Notes: a model not told the origin generated them from the letters alone. Positions 43,281 to 53,485 are shown, counted from the stretch's first letter. The stretch is 64,000 nucleotides of DNA from Draconibacterium mangrovi (GCF_010586825.1 NZ_JAAAGB010000006.1:285125-349124), one strand, 5' to 3'. Made by a program: numbers and translations.

Positions 43281-44210
43281 TTGAAGAACCTGATCGACAT
43301 AGAACAATTTCACCGTTTTGATAACCTGGGGCTGGTGGCTCACGAGGTTGTTGAAGGTTTTATAACCGGCTTGCACCGAAGTCCTTTTCATGGATTTTCG
43401 GTTGAATTTGCCGAACACAGGTTATACAACCAGGGCGAGTCGACAAAGCATGTCGACTGGAAATTGTTTGCACGTACCGACAAACTTTTCGTAAAACAAT
43501 ACGAAGAGGAAACCAACCTGCGTTGCCAACTTGTGGTCGATACTTCTTCATCCATGTTGTTCCCTTATACAAAAGGGAAAAAGCATTTACACAACAAACT
43601 GGCTTTTTCGGTTTACACGGCCGCTGCACTTATTTACCTGATGCGTAAACAGCGCGATGCCGTTGGACTGACGCTTTTCTCCGACGAAATAGAGTTCCAT
43701 TCGTCACCACGAATTTCATCGGTAAATGCCGAGGTGATGTACGGAAAACTTTCGGAGCTCATTCAGCCCGAAAATGCCGTTTTACGAAAAAACACCAATA
43801 CCACACAGGTGCTTCATCAAATTGCCGAGAATATTCATAAACGTTCGCTGGTAATTATTTTTAGCGACATGCTCGACAGCTCGAAAAACGAGGAGTTGTT
43901 TTCGGCACTTCAACACCTGCGTTTCAACAAACACGAGGTGATTCTTTTTCATGTGACCGACCATTCTTTAGAGCGCGAGTTTGAATTTAGTAACCGTCCG
44001 CACAAGTTTGTTGATTTGGAGAGCGGACAGGTGGTTAAGTTTAATCCTTCGGAAGTAAAACAGCATTACACCAATACGGTTAGCGAGTATTTCGAAGACC
44101 TGAAAGTAAGGTGCGGGCAATACCAGATTGATTTGGCCGAAGCCGATATCAACAAAGATTTTAAGGAAGTTTTGTTTTCCTATCTGGTGAAACGGAAAAA
44201 ACTGTACTAA
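43281..44210 (+). CDS. DUF58 domain-containing protein
   Basis: A 309-residue protein starting at a TTG (43281); no ATG fits upstream. The conserved DUF58 block FAEHRLYNQGESTKHVDWKL is followed by a von Willebrand A-like fold with the metal-site motif VVDTSSSMLFP and later VIIFSDMLDSSKNEEL. Such proteins usually partner a MoxR ATPase, often with BatA/BatB, in metal- or protein-assembly chaperoning. No moxR is in the window, so the pair may be split or elsewhere. Confidence 0.88.
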   Translation: MKNLIDIEQFHRFDNLGLVAHEVVEGFITGLHRSPFHGFSVEFAEHRLYNQGESTKHVDWKLFARTDKLFVKQYEEETNLRCQLVVDTSSSMLFPYTKGKKHLHNKLAFSVYTAAALIYLMRKQRDAVGLTLFSDEIEFHSSPRISSVNAEVMYGKLSELIQPENAVLRKNTNTTQVLHQIAENIHKRSLVIIFSDMLDSSKNEELFSALQHLRFNKHEVILFHVTDHSLEREFEFSNRPHKFVDLESGQVVKFNPSEVKQHYTNTVSEYFEDLKVRCGQYQIDLAEADINKDFKEVLFSYLVKRKKLY

Positions 44211-45701
44211 AACTAACCTTTTAAAATTCAGCGCTTTTTACTACATTTAACTAATATTAAACTAAATCCCCGTTTATGTTAGTTAAAACCTTCGGAAGCG
44301 CAGTCTTCGGCATTGATGCCACTACAATTACCATTGAAGTTGATGTAACCACCGGAATTAAATTCCTGCTTGTGGGTTTACCCGACAGTGCTGTGAAAGA
44401 GAGTCAGCAACGAATTGAATCTGCCCTGCGCTTAAACGGCTACAAATGGCCCAAAAAGAAAATCATCATTAACATGGCTCCGGCTGATATTCGTAAAGAA
44501 GGATCGGCCTACGATTTACCGCTGGCAGCTGCTGTTTTGGCCGCATCGGGACAGATAAATCACGATAAATTATCAAAGTATGTTTTAATGGGCGAACTCT
44601 CGCTCGACGGAACTTTGCAACCCATAAAAGGTGTTTTACCCATTGCCATTAATGCCCGTGCCGAGGATTTTGAAGGTTTTATTCTGCCCAAACAAAATGC
44701 ACGCGAAGCAGCGGTTGTCGATCGCCTGAAAGTTTTCGGCGCCGAAAATATTAAAGAAGTGATCGACTTTTTAAACGGTGAAGGAAGCCTTGAACAAACG
44801 GTAATTGATACACGTGCCGAGTTTTATGCGCAAGTCAATAATAATCCGCTTGATTTTTCCGATGTAAAAGGACAGGAAAATGTAAAACGGGCTTTGGAGA
44901 TCGCAGCTGCAGGAAGTCATAACATAATTTTGGTTGGCCCTCCCGGGTCAGGAAAGACGATGCTCGCAAAACGAATTCCTACGGTGCTGCCTCCTTTCTC
45001 GTTAAAAGAGGCGCTGGAAACCACCAAAATTCATTCTGTGGTTGGGAAGATTGATAAAGAAACATCGTTAATGACCCGCCGTCCGTTTCGGAGCCCGCAT
45101 CATACGATTTCTGACGTCGCTTTAGTCGGTGGCGGAAACTACCCGCAACCCGGTGAAATTAGCCTGGCACACAATGGTGTTTTATTCCTCGATGAATTGC
45201 CGGAGTTTAAACGCACAGTGCTGGAAGTAATGCGCCAGCCGCTGGAAGACCGGAATATAACCATTTCACGAGCGAAATTTTCGGTGGAATACCCGGCAAG
45301 TTTTATGCTGGTGGCTTCCATGAATCCGTGTCCTTGTGGGTATTACAATCACCCCACAAAAGAGTGCGTTTGTGCGCCGGGAGTGGTACAAAAGTACCTC
45401 AACAAAATCTCAGGGCCGCTGCTCGACCGTATCGATATTCACCTGGAAGTGGTGCCTGTACCATTCAAAAAACTATCGGAAATGGAATCGTCGGAGAATA
45501 GTGAGGCGGTTCGCGAACGGGTGTTGGAAGCCCGTCAAATTCAGGAGAAACGTTTTGAGAATCATCCAGGTGTTTATGCCAACGCACAAATGAGCTCGAA
45601 ACTGATACGCGAATACGTGGTGCTCGACAATGAAAGTAATAACCTGATTAAAAATGCCATGGACCGGCTTGGCCTCTCTGCCCGTGCTTACGACCGTATT
45701 T

Positions 45702-45705
45702 TAAA
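45702..45705. other. Left attachment junction (attL core)
   Basis: Host comM sequence (cgtattttaaa) changes to element sequence within the shared TAAA, which recurs at 57394-57397. The crossover probably lies in the AA of this core, as large serine integrases use a 2-bp overlap. An arm tataaagcat lies 16 bp inside (45721-45730). Confidence 0.8.
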
Positions 45706-45741
45706 AGACATAAAAAACAATATAAAGCATAGAAGAAATAT

Positions 45742-45749
45742 TATATTTG
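45742..45749 (+). promoter_or_regulatory. Putative -7 element driving the recombinase
   Basis: TATATTTG fits TAnnTTTG, lies 28 bp before the recombinase ATG, and is inside the element, so it would travel with it. No convincing -33 box was found. Confidence 0.4.
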
Positions 45750-45776
45750 TATCGTTGAATTGAAGCAATACAAAAT

Positions 45777-47198
45777 ATGAGTAAAAAGATTGGTGTTATC
45801 TATGGGCGTGTAAGTAGCGAAGATCAGGACTATACAAGACAGGTTGAAGAGTTAAGTAAATGGGCAGTAGCATTAGATATAGAAGTATCAAAGGTATTCG
45901 TTGAGAAAATAAGCGGATCAAGAACAGAGGCTAAGGAAAGACCTCAGTATATGGAAATGCTCCGATACATAGAAGATAACAGCATAAAACACATACTGTG
46001 CCATGAGGTATCACGATTAGGGCGTAACAATAAAGAGGTGGTGGACTTTTTTGAGAATACAGTAAAGAACAAAATTTGTCTATATATAAAGAAAGACAAT
46101 TTAATAACACTTGACGACCAAGGTAACAAGACGACAACAGCCACATTAACAATAAATATATTGTCTGCTCTTGGAGAGATGGAGGCAGAGCAATTAGCAA
46201 CGAGAATAAAATCAGGAAAGATATCAGCAGCAAAACAAGGAGGTGATTTTAACGGTAAGATATACGGCTACGATTCAGTTGATAAACGCCCACAGGTAAA
46301 TGAGGTACAAGCCAAAAACGTTCGTACTATCTTCAATATGTTAGCCAAGGGTATTGGCTCACGTTCAATAGCTGCACACCTTAATGCCAATGTAGGTGAC
46401 AAAAAATGGACTCCAGCAGCCGTTCATTCTATCGCAAGAAATTCATTTTTTAAGGGTGAGAGAAAATACAAGGATATTATTATTCCAGTTCCTTCAATAG
46501 TCAGTTCCGAGTTATGGCAGAAAGCTAATGATTCAATCGATAGTAAAAAACAATATGCGGGGAACAATACTGTGAATGTAAATTTACTTCAGGGGCTCAT
46601 AAAGTGTAAGAAGTGTGGTTCGACCATGCATCAAGTAGTTAATCCATCGCAAAGGGCGAACCTCTACAAATGTTCCAACGGATGCAAAACACAAATCAAT
46701 CGCCCATGGTTGTATTTTGTGGTAAGACAACATGTGGAGGAGTATGCAAAGGCATCAAAGGATGCAGATAAGCGCAAACAGTTACAGACTGACAAGGAAC
46801 TAAAACAAGCTGAAATAGTTGTTCTAAAAGCCGAAATCGAGAAAGTAAAAAAGAGGCTTAGTGCTTTGTTAGACGTTTACTTGGATGGTGATATAAGCAA
46901 GGAAAACTACCATGAAAAGAAAGATAGTCTAGAGAGTCAGATTAATGCAATAAATACAAAGATATTTGATTATGAGGGCTTCATTCGTTCAGTTGACAAC
47001 ACACTATCTTCCGACATTAGTCATTTTTCTACAGATGAGGAGGTATTCAAGTCTGAACTAGCATCTATATTGGAGCATGTATTGGTTTGGGAAGGCATGG
47101 TTGAGATACAGATTAAAGGTTGGTTTAAATTTCTATTTCGAAAACGTAATGGAGCCGAGATTGGATGGATGATTCGCAACGGTGAGTTTCGGTTGTAG
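45777..47198 (+). CDS. Large serine recombinase (integrase)
   Basis: A 473-residue serine integrase. The resolvase catalytic domain begins IGVIYGRVSSEDQ with the nucleophile Ser13, and VSRLGRNNKEVVDFF and LGEMEAEQLATRIKSG follow. A recombinase domain (about residues 160-260), a zinc ribbon (CKKCGSTM and YKCSNGC, about residues 277-303), and a long coiled coil (about residues 330-410) follow, which is the full layout of large serine integrases. It starts 13 bp after the truncated comM stop and faces inward from attL. It should integrate the element into attB within comM and, with a directionality factor, excise it. Confidence 0.96.
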   Translation: MSKKIGVIYGRVSSEDQDYTRQVEELSKWAVALDIEVSKVFVEKISGSRTEAKERPQYMEMLRYIEDNSIKHILCHEVSRLGRNNKEVVDFFENTVKNKICLYIKKDNLITLDDQGNKTTTATLTINILSALGEMEAEQLATRIKSGKISAAKQGGDFNGKIYGYDSVDKRPQVNEVQAKNVRTIFNMLAKGIGSRSIAAHLNANVGDKKWTPAAVHSIARNSFFKGERKYKDIIIPVPSIVSSELWQKANDSIDSKKQYAGNNTVNVNLLQGLIKCKKCGSTMHQVVNPSQRANLYKCSNGCKTQINRPWLYFVVRQHVEEYAKASKDADKRKQLQTDKELKQAEIVVLKAEIEKVKKRLSALLDVYLDGDISKENYHEKKDSLESQINAINTKIFDYEGFIRSVDNTLSSDISHFSTDEEVFKSELASILEHVLVWEGMVEIQIKGWFKFLFRKRNGAEIGWMIRNGEFRL

Positions 47199-47262
47199 TC
47201 TATTATTTCTTGTTCCAGTGGAAACAATTTCATGAACCATTTAACGGATACTGGGCTTAATA

Positions 47263-47391
47263 ATGGAGCGCAAAGTTATGCTGGATTGGGAGTATAGCAG
47301 TTATAAGGAATTCAGATTAAAGTCTAGACCTGCACACAATGGCTCATTGAAAGGTGGTTTTAGCAAGGAGATTAGAGAAATATTTGCATAG
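47263..47391 (+). CDS. Possible small protein, 42 residues
   Basis: An ATG at 47263 opens a 42-codon frame (MERKVMLDWEYSSYKEF, then SKEIREIFA). It is charged and protein-like but has no clear ribosome-binding site and no recognised family. It could equally be a chance frame in the 360-bp gap between the recombinase and replication genes. Confidence 0.25.
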   Translation: MERKVMLDWEYSSYKEFRLKSRPAHNGSLKGGFSKEIREIFA

Positions 47392-47446
47392 GATTTATTA
47401 GCCTTATGTGGTGGTAGATAGTTCGTCTATCAAGCCCTACAGAATT

Positions 47447-47500
47447 AAAGGGGTGTTTATTAATTCATAAAATATATGAATGGTAAACACCCCTTTCTTT
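47447..47500 (+). terminator. Terminator after the recombinase segment
   Basis: AAAGGGGTGTTTA pairs perfectly with TAAACACCCCTTT, with an inner ttcat/atgaa stem in the loop, followed by cttttg. It isolates the recombinase unit from the replication gene that starts at 47562. Confidence 0.8.
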
Positions 47501-47561
47501 TGAAAAAATTGAGATAGTTAAAATAAGTTTAAATAATTGAAAATTAAAGTGAAAGGAAAAA

Positions 47562-48932
47562 ATGAGGATGAACAAAAAAAGAGGATTTGTGAAAATTTTT
47601 AGAAATTTAACTGAATGGGAATGGTATCATGATGTAAATACTTCTAGAGTATTTATACATCTACTTTTGACTGCAAATTTTGAGGAAACTTGTTACAGAG
47701 GAATTGTTATTCCTAAGGGATCAGTTGTTACTGGTCGGAAGGCTTTAGCTAAGGAATTATTTATGTCTGAACAGGAAGTTCGCACTTCCTTAAACAAATT
47801 GAAATCAACCAACGAAATCACCATAAAAGCAACCAGCAGATATAGTGTTGTAACTATCTGTAAATGGGTCGATTATCAAGTTTTCAACAACAACGGGCAA
47901 CCAACAAGTAACCAGCAAGTCAACCAAGTAAATGTCCAGCAAAATAACCAGCAAAAAAGTCACGTCAAACTCAGTAGCGAAGAGGGTTTTAGAGGATTCG
48001 ATAATCAGCAATCAACCAATAAAGTAACCAGCAAATCAACCAAGGAAACAACCACATATAAAGAAGATAAAGAAGAAAAAGAATATAAAGAATATAAAGA
48101 AAAAGATTATGTCGACAGAGTCGACGCATGCTCTGATTTCAATTCACTTCATGGAGTGGATGAGCTTAAACAGAATATAGAAGTCAAAGAAACCTTAGTA
48201 AATACCGAGAAGGTTAAAAAGGACTTTTTCAAAGAGATTTCAGATATCTATTCCCACCTATCGCATAAGGTGGGGAAAACTTTTAAACCAACTTCACTCC
48301 ATGCAAAACATCTTAGAGCTAGATTGAGAGAATTTGGTTCTGACAAAGAGACTTTAGAAATTATCAAAGCAGTAATCGATCTAAAGGTTGAGGAGTGGTT
48401 AGGAACTAAGATGGAAAAATATTTAAGACCAGAAACTCTTTTTAATGCTGAGAAGTTTGAGAAGTATCTAGAAGCGTATGAAGACTCACCACGATGTAGA
48501 GCAGCTAAACTCTCATATGGTGATGTTTTGGACGATATAGGAAAACTAGAAGGACTTAAAGACACCGACAAGCTACCTATCAAGTTTACTCCGACTGAAA
48601 AGGGGATTCTTAATGGAAAAGAGAAGTTTGAGTCAGATGTTGAAGTTCGATTTATAATTACAACTTTAAAAAACAAAAATGGGATTTGTACCTACAATGG
48701 CAATAAGCCTGAAGCGAAAATAAATAAGCTGCATATCCCTTACGGTGAAGAGATAACCGAGAGTGATTTAATTGGATTTGATGAGCATAGTATGGTTTTT
48801 GCAAAGTTCAAACCATCAAAGAAAGGTTTACAATTTGGTAAGACTGAAGAAGAAAAGCTTTACAAGGTTAGAGTCATAATCGGCTGGGCAAAATTTGGAG
48901 AAGGAACTTTCTATAACGCACGGAAGGCATAG
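47562..48932 (+). CDS. Phage-type replication protein (winged helix plus conserved phage C-terminal domain)
   Basis: A 456-residue protein. The N-terminal region (residues 1-110, FVKIFRNLTEWEWYHDVNTS) looks like a winged helix of phage replisome organisers/DnaD-like proteins. A Gln/Asn/Lys-rich linker spans residues about 115-190. Residues about 225-310 hold the conserved phage C-terminal domain (YSHLSHKVGKTFKPTS, then AVIDLKVEEWLGTKMEKYLR and PETLF). A further 130 residues with a strand-rich pattern are an extension I do not recognise. Such proteins initiate or load helicase for phage-type replication, which suggests the excised element may replicate. Confidence 0.75.
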   Translation: MRMNKKRGFVKIFRNLTEWEWYHDVNTSRVFIHLLLTANFEETCYRGIVIPKGSVVTGRKALAKELFMSEQEVRTSLNKLKSTNEITIKATSRYSVVTICKWVDYQVFNNNGQPTSNQQVNQVNVQQNNQQKSHVKLSSEEGFRGFDNQQSTNKVTSKSTKETTTYKEDKEEKEYKEYKEKDYVDRVDACSDFNSLHGVDELKQNIEVKETLVNTEKVKKDFFKEISDIYSHLSHKVGKTFKPTSLHAKHLRARLREFGSDKETLEIIKAVIDLKVEEWLGTKMEKYLRPETLFNAEKFEKYLEAYEDSPRCRAAKLSYGDVLDDIGKLEGLKDTDKLPIKFTPTEKGILNGKEKFESDVEVRFIITTLKNKNGICTYNGNKPEAKINKLHIPYGEEITESDLIGFDEHSMVFAKFKPSKKGLQFGKTEEEKLYKVRVIIGWAKFGEGTFYNARKA

Positions 48933-49331
48933 CGCAATAATGCTGAGAGCTAATTTAAGGCCAAAATTAAAGACTTTTAGATGCTGCTTGACAGAATGTC
49001 ATATGAGGTACGAAAGTTGCTTAAAATTCATCACGGGTGACAATATGATTAATTATAATAAGTAACTATTTGCTAATATAAATGTTTTGCAAATTCTAAA
49101 GGCAAGTATGCCTAATTACAGATTAAGCTTAGGTCATTTATAAAACAGATAACGACATCCCATTTTATTGCTCTAGTTTTTCTTAAGTTCAACATAATAA
49201 ATTACTTTTGAAAAACATAAGCTCATTTTCAATAGAGTTGATGTTTATTATAGGAAATTGTCAACCTTCAACGCAATCCTCAGGTTTGCACAAAGGCGAA
49301 ACTAATAACCTACATACAAATACAAAGACTT
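48933..49331. other. Gene-free 400-bp spacer in the island
   Basis: AT-rich sequence between the replication gene and the large TPR/PIN-like gene. I see no hairpin terminator, repeat or credible gene; it probably contains the promoter of the large gene. A frame from a TTG at 49208 overlaps the next gene out of frame and is not supported. Confidence 0.5.
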
Positions 49332-52300
49332 ATGGAACCACTTTCATCATTCGGTATAAGTATAGCAGCTGGAATTGCTCTAGATATTTACAATAAATCA
49401 CAAGGAATTGTAAAAAAGGAAATTGAAAAAGCATTTGAGAAAGCATTAAGTTTATGGTGTGTAAATAAAGATATCCGAGATAGAAAGAGAAAAGAAATCA
49501 AGACAGTGCTTAATAAATTTATCGCTGAGCCAGAACTTCTAGCTGACCTAAATAATCAAAGTCCTGAATTGAATTCATTTTTTGAAAAATTTGATGAAGC
49601 TCTAGTCCATTATAGTGCCGCATATAATTACATTAAAGGAATCAAAGATTTAGAGTGGCACAGAAAAGAGGTATCATTCCTTTCAAGTATAAAAGACACC
49701 GTTGAAGACACCAATAAAAAACTTACTGATTTTATAGGGAATAACCTTCCCGAAAGTAGTAAACTTCTCGAAGATGAATGGAAAAGACAACTTGTCGTTT
49801 ATAAAGAAAATATTTTAAACTTTAAACCTAAAACGGCACTTAACTTGCTTCTAAAACTTGAAGAAAGTTTTGCTACAAATGATGTAAAACCTTCGAAAAG
49901 TCTATTATCGTCAATTGAATTTTTGAAAGCGCAGTGCTATGAATTAATTGGCAATTCAAAAGAAATGTATCAAAGCTATATCAAAGCTAATCAATTAAAT
50001 TCCGCTACAATCCAAATCAAGGAAAGGGCTTGTTATTCATATGCAAAAATCAAAGAAAATGAGAAATCTAATAATTTGATTGAAGAGATTTTAAAATATG
50101 ATGAATTTAATTCTTGGGCGTGGGCAGTTAAAATTATCCTTGATGAAGGTAGAAATTTAGAATCTCACATATTGGGAACTCCACTATTGGTTAGAAATGA
50201 TTGGAACTTTAAAAGGTTGGTTTACCTAAATATTTTAAATGGTTCCGATTTTGCACATCAATTGGAAATATTCAATAAATATGAGTTTTTAAATGAAAGT
50301 TACGACGAAGAGCCACTCACTTTATCTAATTATAAAAAAGCTTTATTTGTTGTTCAGATTAATCTTACTCAATTATTAAGTGCCCCGTTTCTTGAATTCA
50401 CAAGAAATCAAACAAATGATATAAAACTCATAAAAAATATCAATATAATATTTCGGCATTTCATAAATGAGATGGCTGAATCAGAGATATTAGGCAACTT
50501 TAAAACAGTTGAATTTTGTTACTACTTCTCGGAATTTGTTTTGACAGGAAGTAGGGAATCTGTTCTTAAAATGAAGTCATTATATGCTGAAATCAATAAA
50601 CAAGACTTATCTCTTTTGATGATGTTAGCAAATTCACTTCAATTGATTGGCGAGATAGATGAAGCAATAGCGGTTATTAACAAACAAGAAACTAAGTTGA
50701 TTGAAACAATTCAGCTTGAAGCCTATTGTTACATTAAAAAGTCCGATATTGAAAATTACATACGAGTTTCTAGGGAACTTCTTAACTCAATTACAGAAAT
50801 TGATTTAAACTCAAGCGAAAGTATTTTCGCGATCCCTGTTACTCTTTATGATAATAATAGAATAAATGACATTGAAGTTTCAGATTTTTTGACCGACAAA
50901 GAGTTTGAAAATGAAGAATTAAAAAAATTCGTCACCTCTTTTGTTCAAATTCTTAAAAGAGAAAATATTGAAGGTAGTATTAAGGAGTTACAGTCAATTG
51001 AAAACAAAATATTTAAACTGGAATCTAGCATTAGATTCTATATCCCATTTTCATATTATGTACTCGAAAGGTGGGATTTAGCTATATCATCATTTAGGAA
51101 ATATCTTTCTACAGATAAGCAATCTCGCGATTTATACTTTTATATTCTTGCTCTAGACAAATCGCTATCTAATCACAAGGAACTTCTTGAATTATTGGCA
51201 ATTTGGAGAAATGGTTTCGCCTTTAATGAAGTATTATTGAAAATTGAAGCAGATGTTTGTCGCCAATTACCAGATTGGGATAGATGCTTAATTATTTCAG
51301 AGAAATACTTGTCGAAATATCCGAGTGATGAACCTTCCCTGGTACTTAAACTATTCTCGTTAAATGAAATAGATATAAAGGATAAAACAGAGAAAATTAA
51401 GGAGCTTGCTGAAATTTTTAAGACACACGATTTTAAATTCTATGGTCATGTTCAAAGTGTAGTTAGAGTACTAATTGAAAATAAGTTTTATCAAATTGCA
51501 TTAGATATTCTATACAAGAAAGCAACGGATAATGGCAATATTCAAGCTCGTATGGATTATTTCTTGGCGACGACACAAATGCCAGAAGAGCTCATACAGG
51601 AAAAGGAAATTGTTGAGTTAGGCAGCTATGTCAAATTTTCAATTGATAATGAAACTAAATTCTTAAAAATCGATAAAGGAAATTCTCTCGCAGAAAGATT
51701 ACTTGGTCATAAAACGGGGGATACAGTTATTATCGAACGCCCTATGGTTAAAACCATTGATAATGTTCAAATACATAGAATAATGAATAAGTATCTCTAC
51801 TTACATGATGAGATACTTGAGGACGTAAGATCAAATCCATATTCAGGCTTTCCAATGCAATCTGTTCAGTTTAAAGATACTTCACCGGAGGGCATAAATA
51901 AAACATTTATAGAATTGTTTGGTGCTGAAGGGACGATTCGAAATGATAGACAAGATGACGCCTTTAAAAACTATTACAATTTTAATTTGTCATTTACTGA
52001 AATAATTATTCAAATATTTAACTCAAATTATTTGGGGGGTTATTTCAACTTAATAATTTCTAAAGATGGAATTACTCAAATTCCAATGATTTATTATCCT
52101 GAGAATATCTTATTTAAGGATGTTGAAATTGTTCTTGATGTTAGTTCATTACTTATTTTACATCAAATATCAAGAGAACATAACATCATATTTGAACATA
52201 AATTTCTAATTGCGAAAGGAGTTGTAGAATATATACGTGCATCTCTAAAAAAGGAAAAGCATGATCCTAAAGAAAAGATGTCAATAAATATTACGCTGGA

Positions 52301-53015
52301 TGGCGTTACTGCGGATAAAATTCCTGAAGGAGCTTCAAGTAGCAATGTCATATATTTGCAACGACTTTTGGAATGGATAGAATCGAATTGTACTGAAACG
52401 ATAGTAGCAAGCAAGCTCGATTTAATTCGTAAATTAGGAGGTAAGATAGAAAACGAAATATTCATGAGTCTCCTAATTGAGAATCTTTCGTTAGTAATGG
52501 AAAAGGAAAATCGGATTCTTTTAACTGACGATTCCATATATTTTAAGTTTCTTCCTATCAAAAGCAGGAGAACAATAAGTTCTGAACTGTATGTAAAATC
52601 AACGGAACATGGTAATGATGGATGTTACAATGAATTTGTAAAGAACAAATACGTTGGCCATACATTTCAATCAAATATATTAGTTCAAGAATTCAATAAG
52701 AAACTTAAAGACCAACCTAATAATTTTGCTCATTGCATCAATAATACAACGCTGAGATTGATACCAAACAAGAATACAATCTATACAATTGTTGGTTTTT
52801 TGAAGCAAATGGCTATGAATCCTGTTATAACTGCCGATTTGTTTAAGCAAGAATCAACAAGTGCGATTGTGAATCTTTTAAAAGGGCAAAAAGATAACAA
52901 ACCATACCGTATAACAGAATTGTTGCTTAGAAAGGAGTTTAAGTATTTGGGAACAAAGCTAGATTTAGTATTGCAAAGTTATGAAAGAGCGCTTGTGATA
53001 TTAGGGATTAGTTAA
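49332..53015 (+). CDS. Giant TPR-like / GreA-B-C-like / PIN-like protein, putative conflict effector
   Basis: A 1227-residue protein. Residues 1-130 are a helical domain with a small-residue opening (SSFGISIAAGIALDIY) and EIEKAFEKALSLW. Residues about 150-750 are helical repeats of TPR type (for example LKAQCYELIGNSKEMYQSY). Residues 761-801 (VELGSYVKF, NSLAERLLGHKTGDTVII) parallel the GreA C-terminal block, including the LLG-K-GD core. Residues about 930-1100 look like a PIN nuclease: D936 in VLDVSSLL, E966, and D1066-D1067 in ILLTDDSIYF. I see no signal peptide or P-loop. I infer an RNase-type effector with a sensor scaffold, probably an anti-phage cargo gene of the element. Function unproven. 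Confidence 0.6.
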   Translation: MEPLSSFGISIAAGIALDIYNKSQGIVKKEIEKAFEKALSLWCVNKDIRDRKRKEIKTVLNKFIAEPELLADLNNQSPELNSFFEKFDEALVHYSAAYNYIKGIKDLEWHRKEVSFLSSIKDTVEDTNKKLTDFIGNNLPESSKLLEDEWKRQLVVYKENILNFKPKTALNLLLKLEESFATNDVKPSKSLLSSIEFLKAQCYELIGNSKEMYQSYIKANQLNSATIQIKERACYSYAKIKENEKSNNLIEEILKYDEFNSWAWAVKIILDEGRNLESHILGTPLLVRNDWNFKRLVYLNILNGSDFAHQLEIFNKYEFLNESYDEEPLTLSNYKKALFVVQINLTQLLSAPFLEFTRNQTNDIKLIKNINIIFRHFINEMAESEILGNFKTVEFCYYFSEFVLTGSRESVLKMKSLYAEINKQDLSLLMMLANSLQLIGEIDEAIAVINKQETKLIETIQLEAYCYIKKSDIENYIRVSRELLNSITEIDLNSSESIFAIPVTLYDNNRINDIEVSDFLTDKEFENEELKKFVTSFVQILKRENIEGSIKELQSIENKIFKLESSIRFYIPFSYYVLERWDLAISSFRKYLSTDKQSRDLYFYILALDKSLSNHKELLELLAIWRNGFAFNEVLLKIEADVCRQLPDWDRCLIISEKYLSKYPSDEPSLVLKLFSLNEIDIKDKTEKIKELAEIFKTHDFKFYGHVQSVVRVLIENKFYQIALDILYKKATDNGNIQARMDYFLATTQMPEELIQEKEIVELGSYVKFSIDNETKFLKIDKGNSLAERLLGHKTGDTVIIERPMVKTIDNVQIHRIMNKYLYLHDEILEDVRSNPYSGFPMQSVQFKDTSPEGINKTFIELFGAEGTIRNDRQDDAFKNYYNFNLSFTEIIIQIFNSNYLGGYFNLIISKDGITQIPMIYYPENILFKDVEIVLDVSSLLILHQISREHNIIFEHKFLIAKGVVEYIRASLKKEKHDPKEKMSINITLDGVTADKIPEGASSSNVIYLQRLLEWIESNCTETIVASKLDLIRKLGGKIENEIFMSLLIENLSLVMEKENRILLTDDSIYFKFLPIKSRRTISSELYVKSTEHGNDGCYNEFVKNKYVGHTFQSNILVQEFNKKLKDQPNNFAHCINNTTLRLIPNKNTIYTIVGFLKQMAMNPVITADLFKQESTSAIVNLLKGQKDNKPYRITELLLRKEFKYLGTKLDLVLQSYERALVILGIS

Positions 53016-53485
53016 TCTAATTCAGCACATAAGGATAAAACACCATACTATAGAATTTAAAGGTTTGCTTAAAGTACATGTTATTACTTCAAAGATTGAA
53101 TGAGGTAAATAAAACATACTTCTCATGCCATTCATACAGTTTACTGAAATAAGTATTGATATCTATTGCACAAGGCGAGAATGTGAGGTGGCATACAAGT
53201 AATATAGATTATTACTACACTCAATAGTTAAATTTGAACAAATATCGAATATGTTCGAAAAAAAATAGAAAAAAATTATATTTTTTTAAATGCCAGTTAG
53301 ACAGGGTGATAGGGAGTATAAAGGGCAATAAATAGATAAAAGTGCCTAAAATAAAATCAAAATAATCCTCCGATTTAGCTGTTTGAAATAGTATATAAGT
53401 GGAGGGACATGTGTAATTATGCATCATAATTCAAGTCCTCATCTAGTTTTAACATTTACAACTAATAAAATACAGGAGACACAAC
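53016..53485. other. Gene-free AT-rich spacer upstream of excisionase-like gene
   Basis: I see no credible gene. A 68-codon minus-strand frame (53221-53427) is hydrophobic and AT-driven, and I do not accept it. The segment probably holds the promoter of the small HTH gene. Confidence 0.4.

Larger units (their letters stand above)
44276..45763 (+). pseudogene. comM: comM (YifB family), 3' end displaced by mobile element
   Basis: Mg-chelatase-like AAA ATPase of the YifB/ComM family, a branch-migration helicase used in natural transformation. It has an N-terminal Lon-like domain, Walker A GPPGSGKTMLAKR (about residues 221-233), the GGG-NYPQPGEISLAHNGVLFLDE block, and a zinc-type segment NPCPCGYYNH. 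Normal coding runs to residue 477 (RAYDRILK); the remaining 18 codons to 45763 are element-encoded (DIKNNIKHRRN...). The true last 36 residues lie at 57396-57506. The present product, 495 residues, lacks the conserved C-terminal helices, so its activity is doubtful. Excision would restore 512 residues. Confidence 0.93.

Noticed and set aside
49208..49396. 62-codon frame overlapping the start of the large island gene
   Set aside because: It needs a TTG start, has no recognisable character and overlaps the strongly supported large gene out of frame.
53221..53427. 68-codon hydrophobic minus-strand frame upstream of the excisionase-like gene
   Set aside because: Composition follows the local AT richness; no ribosome-binding site and it overlaps the likely promoter region.
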